Assembly: GCA_030149115.1 (NCBI GenBank)
Contig: JASBSE010000103.1
Span: 1-5,724 of the forward strand
Reading direction: 5' to 3'
Length of the DNA: 5,724 nt
Source of the DNA: Winogradskyella sp.
GTDB lineage: Bacteria > Bacteroidota > Bacteroidia > Flavobacteriales > Flavobacteriaceae
In this document: piece after piece, positions 1-5,724 of the stretch
Layout of the letters: every line of letters begins with the position of its first letter
How positions within the stretch are numbered: the first letter of the stretch is position 1
Made by a program: the position numbers and the translations under genes
Notes under the pieces: generated by a model
Database searches by the model: none
Told to the model about the DNA's origin: nothing
What the model saw: the letters and a program-made list of their open reading frames with translations, nothing else

Positions 1-109
1 GTTTAGCTAACACATCACCTGGAAGTGAGTTGTGTGCAGGATGAAAAAATTCGATATATCCTACTTTGTTTTCTATTTCTGTTTTTACGTATGGTTGTTG
101 TTCTGACAT
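1..109 (-). CDS. Enoyl-CoA hydratase/isomerase (crotonase family), N-terminal fragment cut by the left edge
   Basis: Only the first 36 codons are present, starting at ATG 109-107. The start lies 2 nt after the paaZ stop codon, so translation is probably coupled. The fragment begins MSEQQPYVKTEIENKVGYIE and continues with FFHPAHNSLPGDVLAK. This fits the opening beta-strand of crotonases, where a hydrophobic 'V-x-x-I' strand is followed by a proline, an asparagine and a small-hydrophobic turn (as in 'LNRPxxxNAL'). The oxyanion-hole and catalytic Glu segments lie outside the window. In the phenylacetate pathway, crotonases serve either as 2,3-dehydroadipyl-CoA hydratase (PaaF) or as epoxyphenylacetyl-CoA isomerase (PaaG). 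The visible part cannot separate these, so no symbol is given. The family call is an inference from a short stretch, supported by the operon context. Confidence 0.72.
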   Translation of the reverse strand, partial: MSEQQPYVKTEIENKVGYIEFFHPAHNSLPGDVLAK

Positions 110-111
110 AA

Positions 112-2613
112 TTATATTAATCCGAATTGTTCAAAATGATGGTTTAAATGTTTTCTTTCGAGTAAGTACGATTCATAACGATTCAATTCACCGAAAACTA
201 AATTCTTCAATTTAGCATCTGGATTTTCCTTGAAAAATTCGATGTATTTTTCACGTTGTTCTTTAAATTTTTCGATTGCTGTTTCTAAATCAGGATGTTT
301 TAAATCATCTAATTTATCTTTCTCTAATTGTGGAAACTGACTGTTTTGAGGAAACTTTTGATAATTGTATAAACTCGCATGAACTTTATCTAAAATCTTT
401 TCTGGAGTGGCAACTTCAAAATCCTGAATCTCACCTGACGCGATTTTATATGTATATTCTAAATGCTCAATCATATGCTGAGGAGTCATAATTCCCCATT
501 TTGGTTTTAGATCTGGCTGAAGCTTAAGCAATAGTTCTTCAATCTTTTCTTCTGTCATTTCAACAAAAGTTTCTTGTTTCTTCTGAACCATTGTTAATAC
601 CGTTGCAAAAGCTACTTTTTCATCATTTGTAGCATCAAAAATTTCGGCATACCACTTTACAATTCCGCTAGGATGTTCTGCTGACGCGACATCTCTATCT
701 ACTTTCTGCTTACAGGTTAAACGTACATAAATAGTGTCGTTATGATACAGAGGACGTAAAAAACGACATTCTTCTAAACCGTAATTGGCAGACACAGGAC
801 CTTTATTTGGATACACAAATAAGCCTGCGGCAGCTGATATAATGAAATACCCATGAGCGGTTCGCTTTTCAAAGATACTTCCATCTAAAGATGTGATATC
901 TGTATGTGCATAAAAATGATCCCAAGTAATGTTTGAAAAGTTAATAATATCGGTATCTGTAATTGTTCTGTTATGGGTTTTCATTGACATTCCTGGTTGA
1001 ATATCTTCCCAATGATATTTAAATGGATGCTGTTCTGCCTCTTTGTATTTGGCATTTTGCTGATAAATACCAGTGATTTCTGAAATTGTAGTTGGTGAAC
1101 CTTGAATCGCTGTACGTTGTAAATAATGTTTTATACCACGCATGCCTCCCATTTCTTCACCACCTCCAGCGCGTCCTGGTCCTCCATGAACCAAATATGG
1201 TAAAGGTGAACCGTGACCTGTGCTTTGTTTAGCCATTTCACGATTAATGACCATAATACGACCGTGATGAGATGCTGCATTTACAACATAATCGGTTGCT
1301 ATTTTATCATCAAATGTTGCGATAGAGGACACCAAAGAGCCTTTACCCATTTTAGCCAATTGCACAGCTTCATCTATTGATTTGTAAGGCATAATAGTAC
1401 TTACTGGCCCAAAGGCTTCACGCTCGTGTACAACACTACTTTGGAATGGGTTATCAGTTCTAAAAACTACAGGACTTATAAATGCTCCTTTATTGGCATC
1501 AGCTCCGATAGTTTCAATATGTTCTAAATTCCCATACACCATTTCGGCTTCTTTACTTATATCTGAAATGGAACGTTTTACGGCTTCAACCTGTTGTTTA
1601 CTCACCAAGGATCCCATTCTGACTTCTTTGAGCCTTGGGTCTCCAATAGTCACTTTATCTAAAGCTTTACCCAAAGCTATCTGAACGTCTTCAACTAAAT
1701 TTTCAGGAACAATAATTCTTCTAATCGCTGTACATTTTTGACCCGCTTTTACGGTCATTTCATTTCTAACCTCTTTGATGAACAAATCAAACTCAGGTGT
1801 TCCCGGAACAGCATCTTCACCCAAAATTGAAGCGTTTAACGAATCGGCTTCCATAGTAAAAGGCACAGATTCTTCAATCAATCTTGGATGTGCTTTTAAC
1901 AATCTTCCTGTAGCTGCAGAGCCTGTAAAGGTTACGACATCTTGAGATTCAACCGTGTCTAAAACAGTTTTTACGGTTCCGTTTATAATTTGAAGTGCTC
2001 CCTCAGGTAATATACCAGAATTGATAATTTCTCTTGCGACAGCTTCCGCTAAATATGACGATGATGGAGCTGGTAAAACGACTGCAGGTACACCTGCCAT
2101 CCAATTGACTGCACATTTTTCTAACATGCCCCAAACTGGGAAATTAAATGCATTGATATGAACTGCAACACCTTTTTTAGGCACCATGATATGATGCGCC
2201 ATAAAGCGTCCACCACGAGATAAATCTATAGGATCTCCTTCAACATGAAATGGTTGGTTTGGAAACAATTTTCGTAATGAAGCGTTGGCAAACAGGTTAC
2301 CAAAACCACCTTCAATATCGATCCAACTATCAACTCTAGTTGCACCTGTTCTATAACTTAAATCGTAAAATTGTTCTTTACGCTTTGTAAGGTAAAGTGC
2401 TAATTTCTTGAGCATATTACCACGCTCTTGAAAGGTCATTTTACGTAGAACTTCTCCTCCTTTTGTACGCCCGTAATTAAGGATTTCAGGAATATCTAAT
2501 CCTTCAACAGCCCAATTGGTAAAATGCTCACCTGTAATGGCATCGTAAATTGGAGCTCCTTCTTCTTTTCCTGTGGTCCATTGTCCTTGGACATAATGTT
2601 GTATTTTGTTCAT
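112..2613 (-). CDS. paaZ: Phenylacetate ring-opening bifunctional enzyme PaaZ (aldehyde dehydrogenase + MaoC hydratase) with an extra C-terminal DinB/DUF1569-like domain
   Basis: PaaZ hydrolyses the ring of oxepin-CoA through its hydratase domain. It then oxidises the resulting reactive semialdehyde with NADP+ to 3-oxo-5,6-dehydrosuberyl-CoA, in the cytosol. Residues 1-520 form the aldehyde dehydrogenase. Visible are the active-site FNFP (Asn157), FTGS (229-232), the general base Glu255 in MEADSLN and the nucleophile Cys294 in GQKC. Residues about 530-676 are the MaoC-type (R)-hydratase, with the catalytic Asp565/His570 pair in WDHFYAHTD; Asp565 should match Asp561 of E. coli PaaZ. E. coli PaaZ has 681 residues, but this protein has 833. 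The extra ~150 residues are a DinB/DUF1569-like module, listed separately. The start ATG fits the family N-terminus. It follows paaJ after a 49-bp spacer holding a palindrome and has no Shine-Dalgarno motif. The two enzyme domains are secure; the role of the extra domain is unknown. Confidence 0.95.
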   Translation of the reverse strand: MNKIQHYVQGQWTTGKEEGAPIYDAITGEHFTNWAVEGLDIPEILNYGRTKGGEVLRKMTFQERGNMLKKLALYLTKRKEQFYDLSYRTGATRVDSWIDIEGGFGNLFANASLRKLFPNQPFHVEGDPIDLSRGGRFMAHHIMVPKKGVAVHINAFNFPVWGMLEKCAVNWMAGVPAVVLPAPSSSYLAEAVAREIINSGILPEGALQIINGTVKTVLDTVESQDVVTFTGSAATGRLLKAHPRLIEESVPFTMEADSLNASILGEDAVPGTPEFDLFIKEVRNEMTVKAGQKCTAIRRIIVPENLVEDVQIALGKALDKVTIGDPRLKEVRMGSLVSKQQVEAVKRSISDISKEAEMVYGNLEHIETIGADANKGAFISPVVFRTDNPFQSSVVHEREAFGPVSTIMPYKSIDEAVQLAKMGKGSLVSSIATFDDKIATDYVVNAASHHGRIMVINREMAKQSTGHGSPLPYLVHGGPGRAGGGEEMGGMRGIKHYLQRTAIQGSPTTISEITGIYQQNAKYKEAEQHPFKYHWEDIQPGMSMKTHNRTITDTDIINFSNITWDHFYAHTDITSLDGSIFEKRTAHGYFIISAAAGLFVYPNKGPVSANYGLEECRFLRPLYHNDTIYVRLTCKQKVDRDVASAEHPSGIVKWYAEIFDATNDEKVAFATVLTMVQKKQETFVEMTEEKIEELLLKLQPDLKPKWGIMTPQHMIEHLEYTYKIASGEIQDFEVATPEKILDKVHASLYNYQKFPQNSQFPQLEKDKLDDLKHPDLETAIEKFKEQREKYIEFFKENPDAKLKNLVFGELNRYESYLLERKHLNHHFEQFGLI
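115..561 (-). other. DinB/DUF1569-like C-terminal domain of PaaZ
   Basis: This is the part of paaZ encoding about residues 685-833, beyond the end of the hydratase. It reads as a mostly helical domain. A PKWGIMTPQHMIEHLEY motif (705-720) opens the first conserved helix, and FGELNRYESYLLERKHLNHH followed by FEQFG (807-831) closes the domain. Both ends fit the DUF1569 pattern ('WGkMT..qM..H' and 'FG.L...E...L..KHL.HH..QFG') of the DinB-like superfamily. His717, His822 and His826 sit where DinB proteins place their metal-binding histidine triad. Some DinB-superfamily members are metal-dependent thiol transferases or hydrolases, but the function here is unknown. Met686 lies at the junction and could be the relic of a once separate start. 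The assignment is from motif recognition, without a profile search. Confidence 0.7.
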
Positions 2614-2630
2614 ACTTGAAACTTTATAGT

Positions 2631-2660
2631 AGATTCCGCATCAAGTGCGGAATGACAAAT
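2631..2660 (-). repeat. REP-like palindrome between paaJ and paaZ
   Basis: The 49-bp spacer holds a perfect inverted repeat. On the coding strand ATTCCGCA, a 5-nt loop CTTGA, and TGCGGAAT occupy 2653-2633, flanked by TTTGTC before and CT after. The 8-bp stem has no U-run after it on either strand, so it is not a standard terminator. It resembles, from memory, the GTCATTCC...GGAATC palindromes scattered between genes in flavobacterial genomes, but only one copy is in this window. It ends 19 nt before the paaZ start, so in mRNA it could block decay from the 3' side or influence paaZ translation. The inverted repeat is seen directly; the repeat-family label is inference. Confidence 0.65.
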
Positions 2661-2662
2661 CT

Positions 2663-3877
2663 TTAATTATTTACACGTTCAATTACTGCAGCATAACCTT
2701 GTCCGACACCAACACACATTGTTACTAATGCATATTTTTTATTCTGTTCTTTCAATTCTAAAGCTGCTGAATAGGCTATTCTTGCGCCTGTAACTCCTAG
2801 TGGATGACCAACAGCAATTGAGCCTCCATTAGGGTTAATTCTAGGATCATTATCATCTAATCCCCAAGCTCTGGTACATGCTAAAGCTTGAGCAGCAAAA
2901 GCCTCATTTAATTCTATAATATCAATATCATCCATTATTAGACCTGCTTTAGCCAAAGCTTTGTTGGACGCTTCTACAGGACCTATACCCATAATTCTTG
3001 GTTCTACACCAACCACTGCAGAACTTACTATTCGTGCTAATGGTTTTAGATTATATTTTTTAACAGCATCTTCTGAAGCGATAATTGTTGCCGCAGATCC
3101 ATCATTTAATCCTGATGAATTTCCTGCCGTTACGCTACCACCTTCTTTTTTGAAAGCAGGACGAAGTTTTCCTAATATTTCTTTTGTTGTTGTTGGTTTT
3201 ACAAATTCATCTTTTGAAAAAATGATTGGATCTTTTTTACGCTGTGGTATTTCAACCGGAACGATTTCCTTATCTAAACGACCGTTTTCTTGTGCTTTAG
3301 ATGCTTTCATCTGGCTCCAATAGGCGAATTCATCTTGATCTTCTCGTGAAATATTATATTTCTCTACAAGATTTTCAGCAGTGACTCCCATTCCGTCCGT
3401 ACCGTACATTTCGTGCATTTTTGGATTTACAAATCTCCATCCAAAACTACTGTCGTACATTTTAGCATCGGTACCAAATGCACTCGATGGTTTTGCTATA
3501 ACATAAGGTCCGCGTGTCATGTTCTCCACTCCACCAGAAATAAAAAGATCTCCATCACCTGCTTTTATTGCTCTATTGGCATGAATTATAGCCGATAAAC
3601 CTGAGCTACACAATCTATTTACGGTCTCACCAGGTACCGAAAACGGTAAGCCTGCCAAAAGCGATGCCATTCTAGCGACATTACGGTTATCTTCACCTGC
3701 TTGATTAGCGCAACCCAAAATGACATCATCGTAAGCCTCTTTTGGGATATTTGGATTTCGTTTTACAATTTCTTTTATAACTAAAGCACCCAAATCATCT
3801 GTACGCACAGCTGATAATGTGCCTTTGTAATTTCCTATAGGTGTTCTAATTCCGTCTATTATATATGCTTCTTTCAT
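2663..3877 (-). CDS. paaJ: 3-oxoadipyl-CoA / 3-oxo-5,6-dehydrosuberyl-CoA thiolase
   Basis: This degradative thiolase splits 3-oxo-5,6-dehydrosuberyl-CoA into acetyl-CoA and 2,3-dehydroadipyl-CoA, and 3-oxoadipyl-CoA into acetyl-CoA and succinyl-CoA. With the ATG at 3877 it has 404 residues, against about 401 for E. coli PaaJ. Nucleophile Cys90 lies in VNRLCSSG; NEAFAAQ spans 324-330; His358 is in VGHPLG and acid/base Cys388 in MCVGVGQG. The segment GWRFVNP (146-152) is shared with PaaJ/PcaF and favours the oxoadipyl class over a general acetyl-CoA acetyltransferase. The frame stays open upstream to an ATG at 3925, but that start would overlap paaI and add 16 residues unlike the family, whereas MKEAYIIDGIRTPIG is a normal thiolase beginning. 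It starts 16 nt after the paaI stop. The name pcaF would suit equally well, since PaaJ and PcaF catalyse the same final step. Confidence 0.93.
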   Translation of the reverse strand: MKEAYIIDGIRTPIGNYKGTLSAVRTDDLGALVIKEIVKRNPNIPKEAYDDVILGCANQAGEDNRNVARMASLLAGLPFSVPGETVNRLCSSGLSAIIHANRAIKAGDGDLFISGGVENMTRGPYVIAKPSSAFGTDAKMYDSSFGWRFVNPKMHEMYGTDGMGVTAENLVEKYNISREDQDEFAYWSQMKASKAQENGRLDKEIVPVEIPQRKKDPIIFSKDEFVKPTTTKEILGKLRPAFKKEGGSVTAGNSSGLNDGSAATIIASEDAVKKYNLKPLARIVSSAVVGVEPRIMGIGPVEASNKALAKAGLIMDDIDIIELNEAFAAQALACTRAWGLDDNDPRINPNGGSIAVGHPLGVTGARIAYSAALELKEQNKKYALVTMCVGVGQGYAAVIERVNN

Positions 3878-3893
3878 TCTATTAACAATTTCT

Positions 3894-4298
3894 TTATTCC
3901 CAATCTTTTTGAGTACGATAAACAATACCCTTAAATAATGCTACTAATTCAGCACCTCGCTTGACTTCTACAATATTAAATCCTAATCTGTTTTTTACAG
4001 TTTCTATCACTGATTCTGCAACTAAATAATCGCCTTCTTCTAAAGCTTCAATATGGTTGATACTTGTTTCTATAGAAACAGCAAATTTCCCATGCGTATT
4101 TGCTGCAAAGCCAAAGGCTGTATCTGCTAAGGCATAGCTGATGCCTCCATGTGCCTTTCCCATACTATTCAACATCTCTTTTCTAATAGTCATAGCAACA
4201 CGGCAACGACCGATTTCACATTCTAAAATTTCGATGCCTAGCCAAGTGCTAAAAGCGTCTTGACTTAACATTTTATGTGGTATATCTATTCCTTTCAA
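3894..4298 (-). CDS. paaI: Phenylacetate-pathway hotdog thioesterase PaaI, TTG start
   Basis: PaaI hydrolyses aryl-CoA thioesters such as hydroxyphenylacetyl-CoAs, freeing CoA trapped by dead-end intermediates. The 134-residue product is a single hotdog domain, close to the 140 residues of E. coli PaaI. The signature is complete: Asn44, Gly47, HGG (50-52) and the catalytic Asp59 in LADTAFGFAAN. The start is unusual. Codon 4298-4296 is TTG, not ATG, and it overlaps the TGA of the upstream gene as TTGA. A TAG stop lies four codons further up in frame. The first ATG is codon 10 (4271-4269). The TTG is preferred because homologous PaaI proteins carry about ten residues before the 'M-x-x-D' that aligns with Met10, and because the overlap allows translational coupling. 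Starting at Met10 would leave the hotdog core intact, so the start is less certain than the function. Confidence 0.9.
   Translation of the reverse strand: MKGIDIPHKMLSQDAFSTWLGIEILECEIGRCRVAMTIRKEMLNSMGKAHGGISYALADTAFGFAANTHGKFAVSIETSINHIEALEEGDYLVAESVIETVKNRLGFNIVEVKRGAELVALFKGIVYRTQKDWE
4295..4298 (-). other. TTGA stop/start overlap between the small gene and paaI
   Basis: On the coding strand the TGA stop of the small upstream gene and the proposed TTG start of paaI share two bases (TTGA). No Shine-Dalgarno-like purine run is needed for re-initiation at such an overlap. The arrangement suggests that paaI is translated by ribosomes finishing the upstream frame. The overlap is seen directly; the coupling is inference. 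Confidence 0.55.
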
Positions 4299-4603
4299 TT
4301 CTTTTCTCTATAAATTCCACACTCTATATTCTTTATGTCTGATTTAGAAATTCTCTCAGACTCTACTTTATCATTACATTCAATAAAAAGTGAAATAGTA
4401 TTTAATCCTTTTTCAAAGTTCTCCCTGCTATTAACTAATCCTATTCCTTTAATCTTTCTTCTAATATTTTTATTCTCAAATTTGAACTCAACATACTCTC
4501 CTATTTCAACATTTTCATTATTAACAGTATACCCAAAGAAAGTCAACCCTTCCCCTTTCATAACTGCAACAAACTGAACAAAGAAAATAGCACTTTTTTG
4601 CAT
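4295..4603 (-). CDS. Small protein resembling EF-Tu domain II (translation-factor beta-barrel), not a known paa gene
   Basis: The 102-residue product is not a recognised phenylacetate enzyme. It has no signal peptide, clear membrane span or catalytic motif. Its pattern follows domain II of EF-Tu: a first strand AIFFVQFVAVMKGEGLTFFG (5-24, compare 'VEDVFsi.GRGTVVTG'), then NVEIGEYVEFKF (30-41, compare 'vkvGDEVEI'), KIKGIGL (50-56, compare 'vtgIEm') and GLNTISLFIECNDKVE (65-80, compare 'GDNVGLLLRGVsreeVe'). There is no GTPase domain, so it is a free barrel. The start overlaps the paaH stop (TAATG) and the end overlaps the TTG of paaI. A later ATG (codon 15) would remove the first strand. Hand counting gives about 28% G+C against about 38% in paaH, which suggests separate ancestry. 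A role in phenylacetate degradation is not supported; it may be a passenger gene. Confidence 0.7.
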   Translation of the reverse strand: MQKSAIFFVQFVAVMKGEGLTFFGYTVNNENVEIGEYVEFKFENKNIRRKIKGIGLVNSRENFEKGLNTISLFIECNDKVESERISKSDIKNIECGIYREKN

Positions 4604-4605
4604 TA
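4601..4605 (-). other. TAATG stop/start overlap between paaH and the small gene
   Basis: The paaH TAA stop (4605-4603) and the ATG of the following small gene (4603-4601) share one base. This is a common arrangement for coupled translation and argues that the small frame is really translated within the operon. The overlap is seen directly; the coupling is inference. Confidence 0.6.
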
Positions 4606-5724
4606 AAAGAATGTTTTATCTTCCTTGTTCATTTTACGCAACAACGGACTGCAACGGTAACGGTCTTCATGATACTCATTGTACAATTCATCTAGTTTGG
4701 TTACACACCAATCCATGCCTTTTTCGTCTGCCCAAGCCAATAAGCCTTTTGGGTAATTAACACCTTTGGTCATAGCATTGTCTATGTCTTCAGCAGAAGC
4801 AACATTTAAAAACAAAGCATCTGCGGCTTCGTTGATGAGCATTACTAAGACACGATCGAAAATGGTTTGTGACAATTCGCTATCTTCTTTTGGTTCTTGT
4901 TTTACATCACCTTCAGAATAATCATAATAGCCCTTTCCTGATTTTCTTCCTAAATACCCTGCTTCACTTAAGCGTTTTTGTGTAAAACTTGGTTTGTATC
5001 TTGGGTCGAAATAAAAGGCCGTAAATACAGTTTCTGTCACCGTGTAATTGACATCATTACCAATGAAATCCATTAGCTCGAATGGTCCCATTCTAAAACC
5101 ACCAAGCGATTTTAAACTGTAATCGATAGTAGCAAAATCGGCAATACCTTCTTCGTAAATACGTAAGGCTTCACCGTAAAATGGTCGTGCCACACGATTC
5201 ACTATGAAACCTGGCGTATCTTTAGCAACAGCTACTGTTTTCTTCCAATTTTTTATGGTTTCAACAGACTTATCTAAAACTCCTTTTGACGTTTGTACTG
5301 CTGGAATCACCTCAACCAATTTCATTAATGGTGCTGGGTTGAAAAAGTGAATCCCTATACAACGCTCTGGCTTTTGTAAAGATGATGCTATGGATGCTAT
5401 GGATAAACTAGATGTGTTAGAAGCAATAATGCAATCTTCTGAAACACAGCTTTCCAACTCTGAAAAAACCTTCTTTTTAATATCCAAATTTTCAACAATG
5501 GCTTCAATCGTTAGATTTGAATCTGCTAACGCTTTTAAGCTATCGACATAAATGATATTTGATTGAATTCTTTTCTTTTCTTCAGCATCTATTCGACCTT
5601 TTTCAATGAGTCTACTTAATATTTTTTCAAGACTCGCTTTAGCTTTATCTAAAGCTGCTTGGTTGGTATCGTATAATTTCACAGAACAACCAGCAGTAGC
5701 CGCTACTTGAGCGATACCACTTCC
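4603..5724 (-). CDS. paaH: 3-hydroxyadipyl-CoA dehydrogenase PaaH (3-hydroxyacyl-CoA dehydrogenase), N-terminus cut by the right edge
   Basis: This NAD-dependent enzyme oxidises (S)-3-hydroxyadipyl-CoA to 3-oxoadipyl-CoA, the substrate of the thiolase. The frame is open to the window edge, giving 373 visible residues. It begins GSGIAQVAATAG, the second half of the Rossmann GxGxxGxGIAQ motif, so only about 10-20 residues are missing. The codon at 5682 is an internal GTG (valine), not the start. Counting from the first visible Gly, the active-site set is Ser105 (NTSS), His126 in GIHFFNP, Glu138 in LVEVI and Asn176 in FIVNRVARP, all in the spacing of the family. Two C-terminal 3HCDH modules follow, at about 173-266 and 282-362; the second has GVNYPKGLLAW and EDRYRCSPLLRKM, close to the end of E. 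coli PaaH. At about 385-390 residues in full it is shorter than E. coli PaaH (475), mainly because the stretch between the two modules is nearly absent. Confidence 0.93.
   Translation of the reverse strand, partial: GSGIAQVAATAGCSVKLYDTNQAALDKAKASLEKILSRLIEKGRIDAEEKKRIQSNIIYVDSLKALADSNLTIEAIVENLDIKKKVFSELESCVSEDCIIASNTSSLSIASIASSLQKPERCIGIHFFNPAPLMKLVEVIPAVQTSKGVLDKSVETIKNWKKTVAVAKDTPGFIVNRVARPFYGEALRIYEEGIADFATIDYSLKSLGGFRMGPFELMDFIGNDVNYTVTETVFTAFYFDPRYKPSFTQKRLSEAGYLGRKSGKGYYDYSEGDVKQEPKEDSELSQTIFDRVLVMLINEAADALFLNVASAEDIDNAMTKGVNYPKGLLAWADEKGMDWCVTKLDELYNEYHEDRYRCSPLLRKMNKEDKTFF

Noticed and set aside
276..491. Open frame of 71 codons on the plus strand
   Set aside because: It is antisense to the DinB-like part of paaZ, with no recognisable protein features. 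The minus-strand frame has clear family motifs.
2633..2653. Palindrome read as a rho-independent terminator after paaJ
   Set aside because: No run of T follows the stem on either strand, and paaZ of the same pathway continues immediately downstream.
2614..2662. Possible Bacteroidota promoter (TTTG / TAnnTTTG) ahead of paaZ
   Set aside because: TTTG occurs on the coding strand but no properly spaced TAnnTTTG element was found in this spacer.
2961..3323. Open frame of 120 codons on the plus strand
   Set aside because: It lies entirely opposite the thiolase gene and its translation shows no family pattern; it is a shadow of the conserved minus-strand gene.
3878..3925. Extended start for the thiolase at ATG 3925
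   Set aside because: It would overlap the end of paaI and add 16 residues with no match to the thiolase N-terminus. The ATG at 3877 gives the standard beginning and length.
4335..4577. Plus-strand frame of 80 codons opposite the small gene
   Set aside because: It is leucine-, serine- and phenylalanine-rich, as expected from the complement of an AT-rich coding strand. The minus-strand frame has operon-type overlaps at both ends and a recognisable fold pattern.
5384..5401. Tandem 9-bp repeat GATGCTATG x2
   Set aside because: It falls within paaH and encodes a simple Ser-Ile-Ala repeat after the NTSS motif, where related proteins have similar small and hydrophobic residues. It is probably chance or minor slippage without a role.
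5680..5682. GTG as the start of the dehydrogenase gene
   Set aside because: The frame continues upstream to the window edge and encodes the rest of the Rossmann NAD-binding motif (GSGIAQVAATAG), so this GTG is an internal valine.

Overview
The window looks like part of a phenylacetate (paa) catabolic operon from a member of Bacteroidota, most likely a marine Flavobacteriaceae. The supporting signs are an AT-rich sequence (about 38% G+C over a 300-base stretch of the dehydrogenase gene, counted by hand), no Shine-Dalgarno motifs ahead of any start, very tight gene packing, and proteins that read as diverged relatives of the proteobacterial Paa enzymes. All genes lie on the minus strand, so transcription runs from the right edge to the left edge.

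In order of transcription: (1) a 3-hydroxyacyl-CoA dehydrogenase of PaaH type, cut by the right edge just inside its NAD-binding motif; (2) a small AT-rich gene of 102 codons, not a known paa gene, whose product resembles domain II of EF-Tu; (3) a PaaI hotdog thioesterase that appears to start at TTG; (4) a PaaJ/PcaF-type thiolase; (5) a 49-bp spacer with a perfect palindrome; (6) a long PaaZ that adds a third, DinB/DUF1569-like domain to the usual aldehyde dehydrogenase and MaoC hydratase; (7) the first 36 codons of a crotonase-family enoyl-CoA hydratase/isomerase, cut by the left edge. Junctions are an overlap (TAATG), an overlap (TTGA), 16 nt, 49 nt and 2 nt. No promoter or terminator is visible, so these are probably the middle and lower genes of one long transcript.

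Together the genes cover the lower half of aerobic phenylacetyl-CoA degradation. PaaZ hydrolyses and oxidises oxepin-CoA to 3-oxo-5,6-dehydrosuberyl-CoA. PaaJ cleaves that product, and later 3-oxoadipyl-CoA, releasing acetyl-CoA and finally succinyl-CoA. The crotonase and PaaH carry out the hydration and oxidation between the two cleavages. PaaI rescues CoA from stalled aryl-CoA intermediates. The ring-activating genes (ligase PaaK, epoxidase PaaABCDE, isomerase PaaG) are not in view.

Most worth a second look are the extra metal-site-like domain on PaaZ and the compositionally distinct EF-Tu-domain-II-like gene between paaH and paaI. No wholly new multi-gene system is evident; the backbone is a recognisable catabolic pathway.
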